From NCBI RefSeq assembly GCF_009769165.1, contig NZ_CP043476.1, forward strand, positions 2,735,001 through 2,799,000: a stretch of 64,000 nucleotides of DNA, read 5' to 3'. Under the pieces are notes generated by a model. The model was not told the DNA's origin. It searched no databases and saw only the letters and a list, made by a program, of their open reading frames with translations. The stretch comes from Xanthomonas hyacinthi (lineage in GTDB: Bacteria > Pseudomonadota > Gammaproteobacteria > Xanthomonadales > Xanthomonadaceae). The translations under genes were made by a program, and so were the position numbers. Below are positions 1-8,688 of the stretch, one piece after another. Within the stretch, counting starts at the first letter, position 1. Each line of letters opens with the position of its first letter.

Positions 1-917
1 TGTCGCGGGTCTCGGCGCTGCGCCTGCGCGCGTGGACGCCGCTGATCTACGCGCTGTCGATGCTGCCGCTGCTGGCGGTGTTCGCGCTGGGCACCGGCAA
101 GTACGGCCGGCAGTGGCTGGACCTGAAGGTGTTCTACCTGCAGCCGGCCGAGTTGCTGAAGATCAGCATGCCGATGATGGTGGCCTGGTACCTGCACCGC
201 GTGCCGCTGCCGCCGCGCCTGCCCACGGTGCTGGTCAGCGCGGTGATCATCGGCCTGCCGACCGCGCTGATCATGCTGCAGCCGGACTTCGGCACCGGCG
301 TGCTGATCGCCGCCAGCGGCGGCTTCGTGCTGCTGCTGGCCGGGCTGCCGTGGTGGTGGGTCGGCATCGCGGTGGGCGGCGTCGCCGCGGCCGCGCCGGT
401 GGCCTGGCTGTGGCTGCTGCGGCCCTACCAGAAGGACCGGATCATGATGTTCCTCAATCCGGAGAACGATGCGCTCGGCGCCGGCTGGAACATCATCCAG
501 TCCAAGATCGCGATCGGCTCCGGCGGCCTGCACGGCAAGGGCTGGGGCCTGGGCTCGCAGTCGCACCTGAACTTCATCCCCGAGCAGACCACCGACTTCG
601 CGTTCTCGGTGCTCAGCGAGGAATTCGGCTGGATCGGCGTGGCCACGGTGCTGACCCTGTACCTGGTGGTGATCGCGCGTTGTCTGTGGATCGCCGCGCA
701 GGCGCGCGACACGTTCTCGCGCCTGCTCGCCGGCGCCACCGGCCTGGCGTTCTTCGTCTACGTGCTGGTCAACGGCGGCATGATCTCCGGGCTGCTGCCG
801 GTGGTCGGGGTGCCGATGCCGCTGATGAGCTACGGCGGCACCTCCGCGGTGTCGCTGCTGGCCGGGTTGGGCCTGGTGATGGCGGTCAAGGCGCATCGTC
901 CGGTGCACGGCTACTGA
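1..917 (+). CDS. rodA: RodA peptidoglycan glycosyltransferase (5' end outside window)
   Basis: SEDS-family inner-membrane polymerase of the elongasome; it joins lipid II into glycan strands with a class B PBP to maintain rod shape. The reading frame is open from position 3, giving about 304 visible residues; RodA is usually about 370, so the N-terminus lies upstream of the window. Several hydrophobic segments are visible. The segments RQWLDLKVFYLQPAELLKI, LQPDFGTG and SYGGTSAV are typical. PEQTTDFAFSVLSEEFGW contains the Asp that in RodA/FtsW proteins is essential for polymerase activity. In many gammaproteobacteria rodA is followed directly by cell-wall hydrolase genes; here mltB-rlpA-dacA resume about 7.8 kb downstream. 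Identity is certain. Confidence 0.96.
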   Translation, partial: SRVSALRLRAWTPLIYALSMLPLLAVFALGTGKYGRQWLDLKVFYLQPAELLKISMPMMVAWYLHRVPLPPRLPTVLVSAVIIGLPTALIMLQPDFGTGVLIAASGGFVLLLAGLPWWWVGIAVGGVAAAAPVAWLWLLRPYQKDRIMMFLNPENDALGAGWNIIQSKIAIGSGGLHGKGWGLGSQSHLNFIPEQTTDFAFSVLSEEFGWIGVATVLTLYLVVIARCLWIAAQARDTFSRLLAGATGLAFFVYVLVNGGMISGLLPVVGVPMPLMSYGGTSAVSLLAGLGLVMAVKAHRPVHGY

Positions 918-970
918 GAGCCTGGCGGATCCTGCGCATGGGTTGGCTTAACCGCGAGCGTGCGGCAATG

Positions 971-986
971 TTGCAAACGATTGCAA
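971..986. promoter_or_regulatory. Palindromic operator-like site in rodA-virJ gap
   Basis: TTGCAAACGATTGCAA is a 16-bp near-perfect palindrome centred on CG, the layout of many LacI-family operators. It lies in the 333-bp gap between rodA and the VirJ-like gene, about 265 bp before the latter. No other feature is evident in this gap. The matching regulator is unknown and function is inferred from symmetry only. Confidence 0.35.
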
Positions 987-1250
987 TGCGTGTCGACGAT
1001 ACCCACACTTGGTCTCGATGCGACGACGCGGTACCGCTCCTGACGGCCCGTGGCGAGCGCAGGACCTGTTCCGGGTGAGCCATGCGCGGCAGTCATGCCG
1101 CCCAGCCGGCCAGCGTCACCGAGGGAATCAGCGCGGCATCGACCAGGCCTGTCCCGTCTCGTCCAGTTGCGTCGTCCGCGTCCGTCTCGCCGCCCTCGCG
1201 TTCTCTAGTGGTTCCTCTCCGCTCGGCTGCGCCGACATGGATGCGTGTTG

Positions 1251-2585
1251 ATGAAATTCCTGCGATTGCTGCTGTTGACGAGCGTCGCGCTGGGCCTGGG
1301 CGGCCATGCGTTGATCCGCTACTACTTTCCTGCCGGCGCCATGCACAGCCACGGTTATGGCCGGGTCGCGCTGACCCAGCCGGCCGGGCCGGCGCAAGGC
1401 ATGGTGATCCTGTTCGCCAGCGGCAACCGGGCGCAGCGCCAGGCGGCGGCAGCGCGCATCGCCGCGACCGGCGCGGTGGTCGCCACGGTCGATGGCGATC
1501 GCTATCTGGCGCGCCTGCAGCGCGCCGGTACCGGTTGCGGGCATGCCTGGCACGATGCCGAGCAGCTGAGCCGGCACCTGCAGCGCGACCTGCACGCAGA
1601 CCGTTACTTCCTGCCGCTGCTGGCCGGGACCGGCAGCAGCGCGACCCTGGTCGAGCGCATCGTCGGCGCCGCGCCGGCCGCGACCCTGGGCGGCGCGATC
1701 GGCGTGGCGCCGGCCGCGACCGAGGTTTGCGCCGGCACCGCGCCAGCCAATGCCGCGCAGGGCTTCGTCGATATCGCGGCGGCACCGGTGGGCGCTGCGC
1801 CGGAGACGGCGTTGGCCGCACGCGTGGCCGCGCACCTGCACACGCCGGGCAGCGGCGGTGCGCTCGACGACCTGCCGCTGACCGAATTGCCGGTGCGCGC
1901 GCCGGGCGCGCCGCTGGCGATCGTGCTGTCCGGCGACGGCGGCTGGCGCGATATCGACAAAGGCATGGCCGAGGCCTTGCAGCAGCGCGGCATCGCGGTG
2001 GTCGGCTGGGACAGCCTGCGCTACTTCTGGCACGACAAGCCGCCGGCGCAGGCCAGCGCCGACCTGGCGCGGGTCATCGCGCACTACCAGCAGCGCTGGC
2101 ACCCGCAACGCATCCTGCTGGTCGGTTATTCCTTCGGCGCCACCGCGCTGCCGTTCATGTACAACCGCCTGCCGCCGGCGCAGCGCGCGCAGGTCGGCCT
2201 GCTGGCCTTGTTCGGCGTGGACCACAAAGCCGATTTCCAGATCCGCGTGCGCAACTGGCTGGACCTGGGTGATGCCGGCGATGCCAGGCCGGTGCTGCCG
2301 GAGATCGCGCGCATCGCGCCGTCGCAGCTGCTGTGCGTGTACGGCGACCAGGAGAAGGACACGGTGTGCCCGGAACTGCGCGACAGCGGTGCGCGGATCG
2401 TCGCGCTGCACGGCGGCCACCATTTCGACCAGCGCCCGGCCGGCCTGGCGGCGATCGTGGACGATCGCCGACGGCAGCTCGCCGAAAACCCAGACCGTCC
2501 CATTGCTGCAATCAATTTCGGACATGCTCGCGCCGCCACGCTGCGGCCCTCCCCCCTGCGCACCTCACCTGGAGTCCTTCAATGA
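1251..2585 (+). CDS. VirJ/AcvB-family alpha/beta hydrolase, exported
   Basis: Predicted periplasmic serine hydrolase of the VirJ/AcvB family; Agrobacterium members are linked to virulence and to hydrolysis of lysyl-phosphatidylglycerol. A hydrophobic N-terminal signal (MKFLRLLLLTSVALGLGG) is followed by a degenerate N-terminal half and the diagnostic C-terminal domain: LSGDGGWRDIDKGMAE, then GYSFGATALPFMYNRLP with the nucleophile Ser in GYSFG, an Asp in VYGDQEKDTVCP and a His in LHGGHHFD. ATG at 1251 was chosen because it opens the signal peptide; GTG 1245 and TTG 1248 are in-frame alternatives. About 30 residues after the hydrolase fold have no family counterpart I recognise. The stop overlaps the start of the polygalacturonase gene (ATGA), suggesting translational coupling. 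Confidence 0.85.
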   Translation: MKFLRLLLLTSVALGLGGHALIRYYFPAGAMHSHGYGRVALTQPAGPAQGMVILFASGNRAQRQAAAARIAATGAVVATVDGDRYLARLQRAGTGCGHAWHDAEQLSRHLQRDLHADRYFLPLLAGTGSSATLVERIVGAAPAATLGGAIGVAPAATEVCAGTAPANAAQGFVDIAAAPVGAAPETALAARVAAHLHTPGSGGALDDLPLTELPVRAPGAPLAIVLSGDGGWRDIDKGMAEALQQRGIAVVGWDSLRYFWHDKPPAQASADLARVIAHYQQRWHPQRILLVGYSFGATALPFMYNRLPPAQRAQVGLLALFGVDHKADFQIRVRNWLDLGDAGDARPVLPEIARIAPSQLLCVYGDQEKDTVCPELRDSGARIVALHGGHHFDQRPAGLAAIVDDRRRQLAENPDRPIAAINFGHARAATLRPSPLRTSPGVLQ

Positions 2586-4006
2586 CGTCCCATGCAACTC
2601 CCCTGGTGCTCGGCTGTCTGCTGGCACTGGCGACGCTCGACGCATCCGCCGCCACCGGCGATGCGCGCGTGGTCGCCGAGCCGATCGTTCCCAGCCTCTG
2701 CGGGCAACCGCTCGATGCCACGCTGCAGGCCGGCGATCGCATCTTCAGCGACGCCCAGGAGCAGAACGCGCCGGATACCGCGCGCATCCAGGCCGCGCTG
2801 GACACGTGTGCGGCCGCCGGCGGCCGCTCGGCGGTGCTGCTGCGCGCCGCTGCCGGCAATGCCTTCCTCAGCGGGCCGTTGAACGTCAGGGACAACGTGA
2901 TCCTGCTGATCGACGCCGGGGTGACCCTGTTCGCCTCGCGCCAGCCGTCCGACTATCAGATCGCCGGCGCCAATGCCTGCGGCAAGGCCGCCGCCAGCAG
3001 CGGCGGCTGCCGCGCGCTGCTCAACCTGAAGGGCAAGTCCCTGGGGGTGATGGGCCTGCGCGACGGCGCCGGTCGCCAGGGCACCATCGACGGCCGCGGC
3101 GACCTGCCGATGCTCGGCGGCCGCGACAGCTGGTGGCAGTTCGGGGAAAAGGCCAAGGCCGCCAATCTGACCCAGAACAGTCCCGACCTGATCAAGGTGC
3201 AGAACGCCAGCGACGTGAGCGTCTACCACGTCAACCTGATCAACGCGCCGTACTTCCACCTGTTCGCGCACATCGCCGACGGTGTCACCATCTGGGGCAT
3301 GCGGGTCAAGTCCTCAGCCCGCAGCCCGAACACCGACGGCCTGGACCTGGACAGCGTCAGCAACGCCACGCTCTACGACAACGATGTGATGAGCGGCGAC
3401 GACGGCGTGGCGATCAAGGCCATCGCCTCCAAATCGGCCAACATCACCGTGCGCAACTCGCGCTTCTACGGCACCCACGGCATCTCCTTCGGCAGCGACT
3501 TGATGCACGGCGTGGACAATGTCCTGATCGATGGCAACAGCGTGCTCGGCAGCGACGCCGACGGCGCACGCAGTACCGACAACAACGGCCTGCGCATCAA
3601 GACCAGCCTGGCCAAGGGCGGTCCGGTCAACGACGTCACCTATCGCAACACCTGCCTGTTCGGCGTGGCCAACGCGCTGGTGATCAACCCGCTGTACGGC
3701 GGCGGCGGCGGTGGCGGCGGCACCGTGCCGACCTTCACCAAGATCGTGGTCAATGGCCTGAAGGCGCAGGATTCGCCGAAGGGCAAGGGCAACCTGGTGC
3801 AGGGCTACGACGCATCCACGCCGCTGGACCTGGTGCTGGCCAACGTGTCGGTCGACGTCACGGCGTTGAGGGCGAACAACGCGCGCATCGGCGTTGACCG
3901 GTCCAACCTGCAGCTGACCGCCGACAGCACCGCCACTACGTATGCCACGGCGGTGTCCGGTGCAGTGCCCGAGTGCGCCAGCAAGCCGGTGTTCCCGGCG
4001 CTGTAG
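2582..4006 (+). CDS. Secreted polygalacturonase (GH28)
   Basis: Pectin-degrading glycoside hydrolase family 28 enzyme, 474 aa; it hydrolyses alpha-1,4-galacturonan in plant cell walls and in Xanthomonas is normally a type II secretion substrate. A signal peptide (MTSHATPLVLGCLLALATLD, cleavage near ASA) precedes a right-handed beta-helix. All four GH28 signatures are present: NTDGLDLDS (about residue 250), SGDDGVAIKA (about 271), GTHGISFGS (about 297) and RIK (about 337). The two catalytic Asp of the DD pair and the NTD Asp are intact. An eight-glycine stretch lies near residue 375. ATG 2582 overlaps the upstream stop by 4 bp and starts directly with the signal peptide. Pairing with a VirJ-like gene suggests a plant-interaction unit, but this is inference. 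Confidence 0.92.
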   Translation: MTSHATPLVLGCLLALATLDASAATGDARVVAEPIVPSLCGQPLDATLQAGDRIFSDAQEQNAPDTARIQAALDTCAAAGGRSAVLLRAAAGNAFLSGPLNVRDNVILLIDAGVTLFASRQPSDYQIAGANACGKAAASSGGCRALLNLKGKSLGVMGLRDGAGRQGTIDGRGDLPMLGGRDSWWQFGEKAKAANLTQNSPDLIKVQNASDVSVYHVNLINAPYFHLFAHIADGVTIWGMRVKSSARSPNTDGLDLDSVSNATLYDNDVMSGDDGVAIKAIASKSANITVRNSRFYGTHGISFGSDLMHGVDNVLIDGNSVLGSDADGARSTDNNGLRIKTSLAKGGPVNDVTYRNTCLFGVANALVINPLYGGGGGGGGTVPTFTKIVVNGLKAQDSPKGKGNLVQGYDASTPLDLVLANVSVDVTALRANNARIGVDRSNLQLTADSTATTYATAVSGAVPECASKPVFPAL

Positions 4007-4126
4007 TTGCCGCGGCCTGGCGCCGTATCGGCGCCGCGATCGCGGCGCCAGCCGCATTTGATCCGGATCAATGCGCGCGCGCCGCAAGCCGCGCACAGTG
4101 CCTGCGTACTCGAACCGGGCCTGGAT

Positions 4127-5269
4127 ATGGCGTTCACCGTAGCGGTCATCAAAGAAGAGCGTGCCAGCGAGCGCCGCGTGGCGATGGTGCCCGCGGTGCT
4201 GCCGAAGCTGGCGAAACTGGGCGCGCAGCTGCGCCTGCAGGCGGGTGCCGGCGTGGCCGCGCGCTTCGCCGATGTGGCCTATGCCGGTGCCACCGTGCTC
4301 GACGATGCGCAGGAAGTCGTCGCCGGCGCCGATCTGGTGCTGGCGGTGCAGGCGCCGTCGCTGCAGACGCTGGCGGCGATGCGTCCGGGCAGCATGCTGG
4401 TCGCGCTGCTGTATCCGGCCAAGGCGCCGGGCTTGCTGGAGTTGCTGTGCGAACGCCGCATCACCGCGTTCGCGATGGAAACCGTGCCGCGGATCAGCCG
4501 CGCGCAGGCGCTGGACGTGCTGTCCAGCCAGGCCGCGCTGGCCGGTTACTACGCGCCGCTGCTGGGCGCGGTGCATCTGCCGCGGATCCTGCCGATGATG
4601 ACCACCGCGGTCGGCTCGCTGCGCGCCGCGCGCGTGCTGGTGATGGGCCTGGGCGTGGCCGGTTTGCAGGCGCTGGCCACCGCGCACCGGCTCGGCGCTA
4701 TCACCGAAGGCTACGACGTGCGTCCGGAAACGCGCGAACAGGCGCAATCGGTCGGCGCCAAGTTCGTCGACACCGGCATCGATGCGCGCGGCGAGGGCGG
4801 CTATGCGCGCGAACTGACCGCCGACGAGCGCGCCAAGGCCGCCGCGGTGCTGACCCAGCACATCCAGCAGGCCGACATGATCGTCACCACCGCCAACGTG
4901 CCCGGCCGCACCGCGCCGATCCTGATCGACCGCGCGCAGATCGACGGCATGAAACCCGGCGCGGTGATCGTGGACCTGGCCGCCGACAGCGGTGGCAACT
5001 GCGAAGGCAGCGTGCCCGGGCAGACCGTGGAAGTGGGGCCGGTGACCATCGTTGCGCCGTTCAACGTGCCCTCGGCGCTGGCCCAGCACGCCAGCGAGCT
5101 GTACGCGAAGAACCTGCTGAACCTGCTCGAGCTGCTGGTCCGCGACGGCGCACTGGCGCCGGACTTCGACGACGAGGTCGTGGCCGGCACCTTGCTGACC
5201 CGCGACGGCCAGCGCTGCCATCCCACGCCGCAGGCCGTTGCGCCTGCACCCGCCGCCAAGGAGTCCTGA
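4127..5269 (+). CDS. pntAA: NAD(P) transhydrogenase subunit alpha part 1 (domain I)
   Basis: Soluble NAD(H)-binding domain I of proton-translocating transhydrogenase, which uses the proton gradient to drive hydride transfer from NADH to NADP+. The 380-aa product begins MAFTVAVIKEERASERRVAM, typical of the alanine dehydrogenase/PntA N-terminal domain. A Rossmann motif (VLVMGLGVAGLQAL, about residue 170) is visible. The alpha subunit is split into two genes, as in Rhodospirillum, rather than fused as in E. coli. ATG 4127 was preferred over the longer upstream frame because the conserved domain starts there. pntAB follows after 3 bp and pntB 4 bp later, so the three form one operon. Confidence 0.95.
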   Translation: MAFTVAVIKEERASERRVAMVPAVLPKLAKLGAQLRLQAGAGVAARFADVAYAGATVLDDAQEVVAGADLVLAVQAPSLQTLAAMRPGSMLVALLYPAKAPGLLELLCERRITAFAMETVPRISRAQALDVLSSQAALAGYYAPLLGAVHLPRILPMMTTAVGSLRAARVLVMGLGVAGLQALATAHRLGAITEGYDVRPETREQAQSVGAKFVDTGIDARGEGGYARELTADERAKAAAVLTQHIQQADMIVTTANVPGRTAPILIDRAQIDGMKPGAVIVDLAADSGGNCEGSVPGQTVEVGPVTIVAPFNVPSALAQHASELYAKNLLNLLELLVRDGALAPDFDDEVVAGTLLTRDGQRCHPTPQAVAPAPAAKES

Positions 5270-5272
5270 GCG

Positions 5273-5602
5273 ATGAATCTCGATCTGTCGATGAGCTGGA
5301 TGATCGCGTTGTACGTATTCATGCTGGCCGCGTTCACCGGCTACGAAGTGATCGGCAAGGTGCCGTCGATCCTGCACACGCCGCTGATGTCCGGTTCCAA
5401 CTTCATCCACGGCATCGTCGTGGTCGGCGCGATGCACGCGCTGTTCAACGCCGACACCGTCGCCGGCCAGGCGATCGGCTTCGTCGGCGTGCTGCTCGGC
5501 GCCGGCAATGCCGTCGGCGGCTATGTGGTCACCGACCGCATGCTGGCGATGTTCAAGCCCAGCGCCAAATCCGCCTCCGCCTCCGCCACCCCGAAGGAAT
5601 AG
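5273..5602 (+). CDS. pntAB: NAD(P) transhydrogenase subunit alpha part 2
   Basis: Small 109-aa inner-membrane subunit giving the alpha-side helices of transhydrogenase domain II, which with PntB forms the proton channel. Three hydrophobic segments are visible after MNLDLSMSWMIALYVFMLAA. The family signature GYEVIGKVPSILHTPLMSG is followed by SNFIHGIVVVGAM and GAGNAVGGYVVTDRMLAMF. Length matches stand-alone PntAB proteins. It sits between pntAA (3-bp gap) and pntB (4-bp gap). Confidence 0.95.
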   Translation: MNLDLSMSWMIALYVFMLAAFTGYEVIGKVPSILHTPLMSGSNFIHGIVVVGAMHALFNADTVAGQAIGFVGVLLGAGNAVGGYVVTDRMLAMFKPSAKSASASATPKE

Positions 5603-5606
5603 CGTC

Positions 5607-7013
5607 ATGCTGCAGTTACTGGTGGAGCTCAGCGGGTTCGCCGCCGCCCTGTTGTTCATTCTCGGCCTCAAGCACATGTCCTCGCCGGTGACCGCGCTGC
5701 ACGGCATCGTGCTGGCCGGCATCGGCATGCTGGTCGCGGTCGCCGCCGCGTTCGGCTATCTGGCCGACCTGCAGCCCAGCGCGCAGCCGCATGCGCTGAC
5801 CAATCTCGCCCTGGCGCTGCTGGCGCTGGCGCTCGGCGGCGCCTGGGCCTGGCGCAGCGGGCGCACCGTGGCGGTGACCGCGATGCCGCAGATGGTCGCG
5901 CTGTACAACGGCATGGGCGGCGGCGCCGCGGCCGCGGTGGCGGCGGTCGCGCTGACCTCGCGGCAGCCGCAGCACAGCGGCCTGCACCTGACGGTGACCG
6001 TGCTCGGCGCCTTGATCGGCGCGATCTCGCTGTCCGGTTCGGTGATCGCCTGGGCCAAGCTCGATGGGCGCATCAACACGGCGTGGAGGTTCAAGGGGCA
6101 GAGCGTGTTCAACGCCAGCGTGTTCCTTTGCGCGCTGGTACTCGGCGGCCTGGTGGTCGCGCAGATCGGCGGCGGCTGGGCGGCGCTGGCGTTCTTCGTC
6201 GCTGCGCTGGGCTTCGGCATCCTGATGACGCTGCCGATCGGCGGCGCCGACATGCCGGTGGTGATCTCGCTGTACAACGCATTCACCGGCCTGGCGGTGA
6301 GCCTGGAAGGCTTCGCGCTGCAGAACCCGGCGCTGATGATCGCCGGCATGGTGGTCGGCTCGGCCGGCACGCTGTTGACCATGTTGATGGCCAAGTCGAT
6401 GAACCGGTCGCTGGCCAATGTGCTGTTCAGCAATTTCGGCGACGGCGCCGCGGTGGCGCAGGGCGACGTGCAGGGCCGCATGACCGCGGTGGAAGCCAGC
6501 GATGCGGCGGTGGCGATGCGCTATGCCTCCAGCGTCATCATCGTGCCTGGCTACGGCCTGGCGGTGGCGCAGGCGCAGGCGCGGCTGTACGAACTGGTCA
6601 AGCTGCTGCAGGCCGCCGACGTGGACGTCAAGTTCGCCATCCACCCGGTCGCCGGGCGCATGCCCGGGCACATGAACGTACTGCTCGCCGAAGCCGGCGT
6701 GCCCTACGACCTGATCTTCGACATGGACGACATCAACGACAGCTTCGCCAACACCGACGTGGCGCTGGTGATCGGCGCCAACGACGTGGTCAACCCGGCC
6801 GCGCGCAGCGACAAGGCCTCGCCGATCTATGGCATGCCGATCCTCAACGCCGACCAGGCGCACCAGGTCTACGTGATCAAGCGCGGCCAGGGCAAGGGCT
6901 ACGCCGGCGTGGAGAACCTGCTGTTCTACGGCGACAACTGCGACATGGTCTACGGCGATGCCGCCGCGGTGCTCAACCGCATGGTGCAGGCGGTCAAGGA
7001 TCTGGCCGCCTGA
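5607..7013 (+). CDS. pntB: NAD(P) transhydrogenase subunit beta
   Basis: Beta subunit (468 aa) of the transhydrogenase, with the remaining membrane helices of domain II and the NADP(H)-binding domain III. The N-terminal 250 residues are strongly hydrophobic. The C-terminal domain carries VIIVPGYGLAVAQAQ, the NADP-binding loop of domain III, followed by FAIHPVAGRMPGHMNVLLAE, DDINDSFANTDVALVIGAND and VYVIKRGQGKGYAG, all family hallmarks. ATG 5607 lies 4 bp after the pntAB stop. With pntAA/pntAB it makes a complete enzyme, a likely NADPH source beside the downstream aldehyde dehydrogenase. Confidence 0.96.
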   Translation: MLQLLVELSGFAAALLFILGLKHMSSPVTALHGIVLAGIGMLVAVAAAFGYLADLQPSAQPHALTNLALALLALALGGAWAWRSGRTVAVTAMPQMVALYNGMGGGAAAAVAAVALTSRQPQHSGLHLTVTVLGALIGAISLSGSVIAWAKLDGRINTAWRFKGQSVFNASVFLCALVLGGLVVAQIGGGWAALAFFVAALGFGILMTLPIGGADMPVVISLYNAFTGLAVSLEGFALQNPALMIAGMVVGSAGTLLTMLMAKSMNRSLANVLFSNFGDGAAVAQGDVQGRMTAVEASDAAVAMRYASSVIIVPGYGLAVAQAQARLYELVKLLQAADVDVKFAIHPVAGRMPGHMNVLLAEAGVPYDLIFDMDDINDSFANTDVALVIGANDVVNPAARSDKASPIYGMPILNADQAHQVYVIKRGQGKGYAGVENLLFYGDNCDMVYGDAAAVLNRMVQAVKDLAA

Positions 7014-7080
7014 CCGAACCGCTTCCCGCGCCGGCGCGGCCACGCACCGGCGCTTCCCGACTTTCCACGAGGACACGACC

Positions 7081-8472
7081 ATGGCTTATGCGACCCGCAA
7101 TCCCTACACCGGCGAACTGCTCGCCAGCTTCCCCGAGGCGACCGACGAGGCGGTGCTCGCCGCGATCGGCGCCGCCGATGCCGCCTTCCAGCAGTGGAAG
7201 AACGCCTCCTTCGCCGAGCGCGCCAAGGTCATGCACGCGGCGGCGCAGCTGTTGCGCGCCGATGTGCGCGGCTACGCCCAGTTGCTGACCCTGGAAATGG
7301 GCAAGCTGATCGGCGAGGCCGAGGCCGAGGTGACCTTGTCGGCGGACATCTTCGAGTACTACGCGGTCAACGCCGCGCGCCTGCTGACGCCTGAGCCGCT
7401 GTCGGTGGCCGATCCGGCCGAGGGCGAGGCGATGGTCGTGCACGAGCCGCTGGGCGTGCTGCTGGCGATCGAGCCGTGGAATTTCCCGTACTACCAGATC
7501 GCGCGGATCATCGCCCCGCAGCTGTCGGCCGGCAACACGGTGCTGCTCAAGCACGCCTCCAACGTGCCGCAGTGCGCGGCCAGGTTCGAGGCGCTGATGG
7601 CCGAAGCGGGCCTGCCCGCCGGCGGGTTCGCCAACCTCTACGCCACCCGCACGCAGGTGGAGACGATCCTCAACGATCCGCGCGTGCACGGCGTGGCGCT
7701 GACCGGTTCGGAAGGCGCTGGCGCGATCGTCGCCGCGCAGGCGGCCAAGGCGCTGAAGAAATCGACCATGGAACTGGGCGGCGCCGACGCCTTCGTGGTG
7801 CTGGCCGATGCCGAGCTGGACAAGACGGTGAAGTGGGCGGTGTTCGGCCGCCACTGGAACGGCGGCCAGGTGTGCGTGTCGTCCAAGCGCATGATCGTGG
7901 TGCAGGAGGTGTACGCGGAATTCCTGCGCCGCTACAGCGAGGGCGTGGCGGCGCTGAAGGCCGGCGATCCGATGGACGCGGCGACCACGCTGGCGCCGCT
8001 GTCCTCGCAGGGCGCGGCCGACGAGCTCAGGCGGCAGATCGCCGCGGCGGTCGCGCATGGCGCCACCGCCACCGAGGTCGGGCCGCCGGTGCCGACCCAG
8101 GGCGCGTTCGTGCAGCCGACCATCCTGACCGACGTCACCCCCGACAACCCGGCTTACCATCAGGAGTTCTTCGGCCCGGTGTCGATGCTGTTCAAGGCGC
8201 AGGACGAGGACGATGCGGTGCGCATCGCCAACGACTCGCCGTTCGGGCTTGGCGGCTCGGTGTTCACCGCCGATACCGCGCGCGGCGTGGCGGTGGCCAG
8301 GCGCGTCTCCACCGGCATGGTGTTCGTCAACCATCCGACCATGGTCAAGGCCGACCTGCCGTTCGGCGGCGTGCGCCGTTCCGGCTACGGCCGCGAGTTG
8401 ATCGGGCTGGGCATCAAGGAGTTCGTCAACCACAAGCTGATCGACGTGGTGGAGATCGACGCGCCGTTCTGA
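7081..8472 (+). CDS. gabD: Succinate-semialdehyde dehydrogenase (aldehyde dehydrogenase)
   Basis: NAD(P)-dependent aldehyde dehydrogenase of the succinate-semialdehyde type (463 aa), oxidising succinate semialdehyde to succinate, usually at the end of 4-aminobutyrate breakdown. The N-terminus MAYATRNPYTGELLASFPEA is typical. The cofactor segment IEPWNFPYYQ, catalytic Glu231 in MELGGADAFVVL and catalytic Cys265 in GGQVCVSSKR are present. It starts 67 bp after pntB and is followed by a strong hairpin terminator. No GABA aminotransferase lies nearby, so the in vivo substrate is inferred from family resemblance (Sad/YneI-like branch). Confidence 0.87.
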   Translation: MAYATRNPYTGELLASFPEATDEAVLAAIGAADAAFQQWKNASFAERAKVMHAAAQLLRADVRGYAQLLTLEMGKLIGEAEAEVTLSADIFEYYAVNAARLLTPEPLSVADPAEGEAMVVHEPLGVLLAIEPWNFPYYQIARIIAPQLSAGNTVLLKHASNVPQCAARFEALMAEAGLPAGGFANLYATRTQVETILNDPRVHGVALTGSEGAGAIVAAQAAKALKKSTMELGGADAFVVLADAELDKTVKWAVFGRHWNGGQVCVSSKRMIVVQEVYAEFLRRYSEGVAALKAGDPMDAATTLAPLSSQGAADELRRQIAAAVAHGATATEVGPPVPTQGAFVQPTILTDVTPDNPAYHQEFFGPVSMLFKAQDEDDAVRIANDSPFGLGGSVFTADTARGVAVARRVSTGMVFVNHPTMVKADLPFGGVRRSGYGRELIGLGIKEFVNHKLIDVVEIDAPF

Positions 8473-8496
8473 GCCGCGCCGCCGCGCAGCACCCCG

Positions 8497-8527
8497 GGCC
8501 GTCGGTGGGCAACCACCGGCGGCCTTT
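8497..8527 (+). terminator. Terminator after the succinate-semialdehyde dehydrogenase gene
   Basis: A 12-bp stem (GGCCGTCGGTGG paired with CCACCGGCGGCC, one G-U wobble) with a GCAA loop, followed by TTT. It lies 25 bp after the stop codon and probably ends the transhydrogenase/dehydrogenase transcript. Confidence 0.7.
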
Positions 8528-8688
8528 GCGTTGCGCGCGTGGCGATGGCGCCGCCGCCTGGGGATCGCGCAGCCAGTCGCCACTGGCCTGGCCGGATGAA
8601 TGCGGCAGGTTTCTTGACTTGCCGCAAAGTTCTTTTGTTTCATGGCGTTATTGGTGGAAATTCATCTGGACTCTGTTAACCTGCCGGC

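Noticed and set aside
3314..5728. 804-codon open frame on the minus strand
   Set aside because: Antisense to the polygalacturonase and pnt genes; no motif, compositional bias only.
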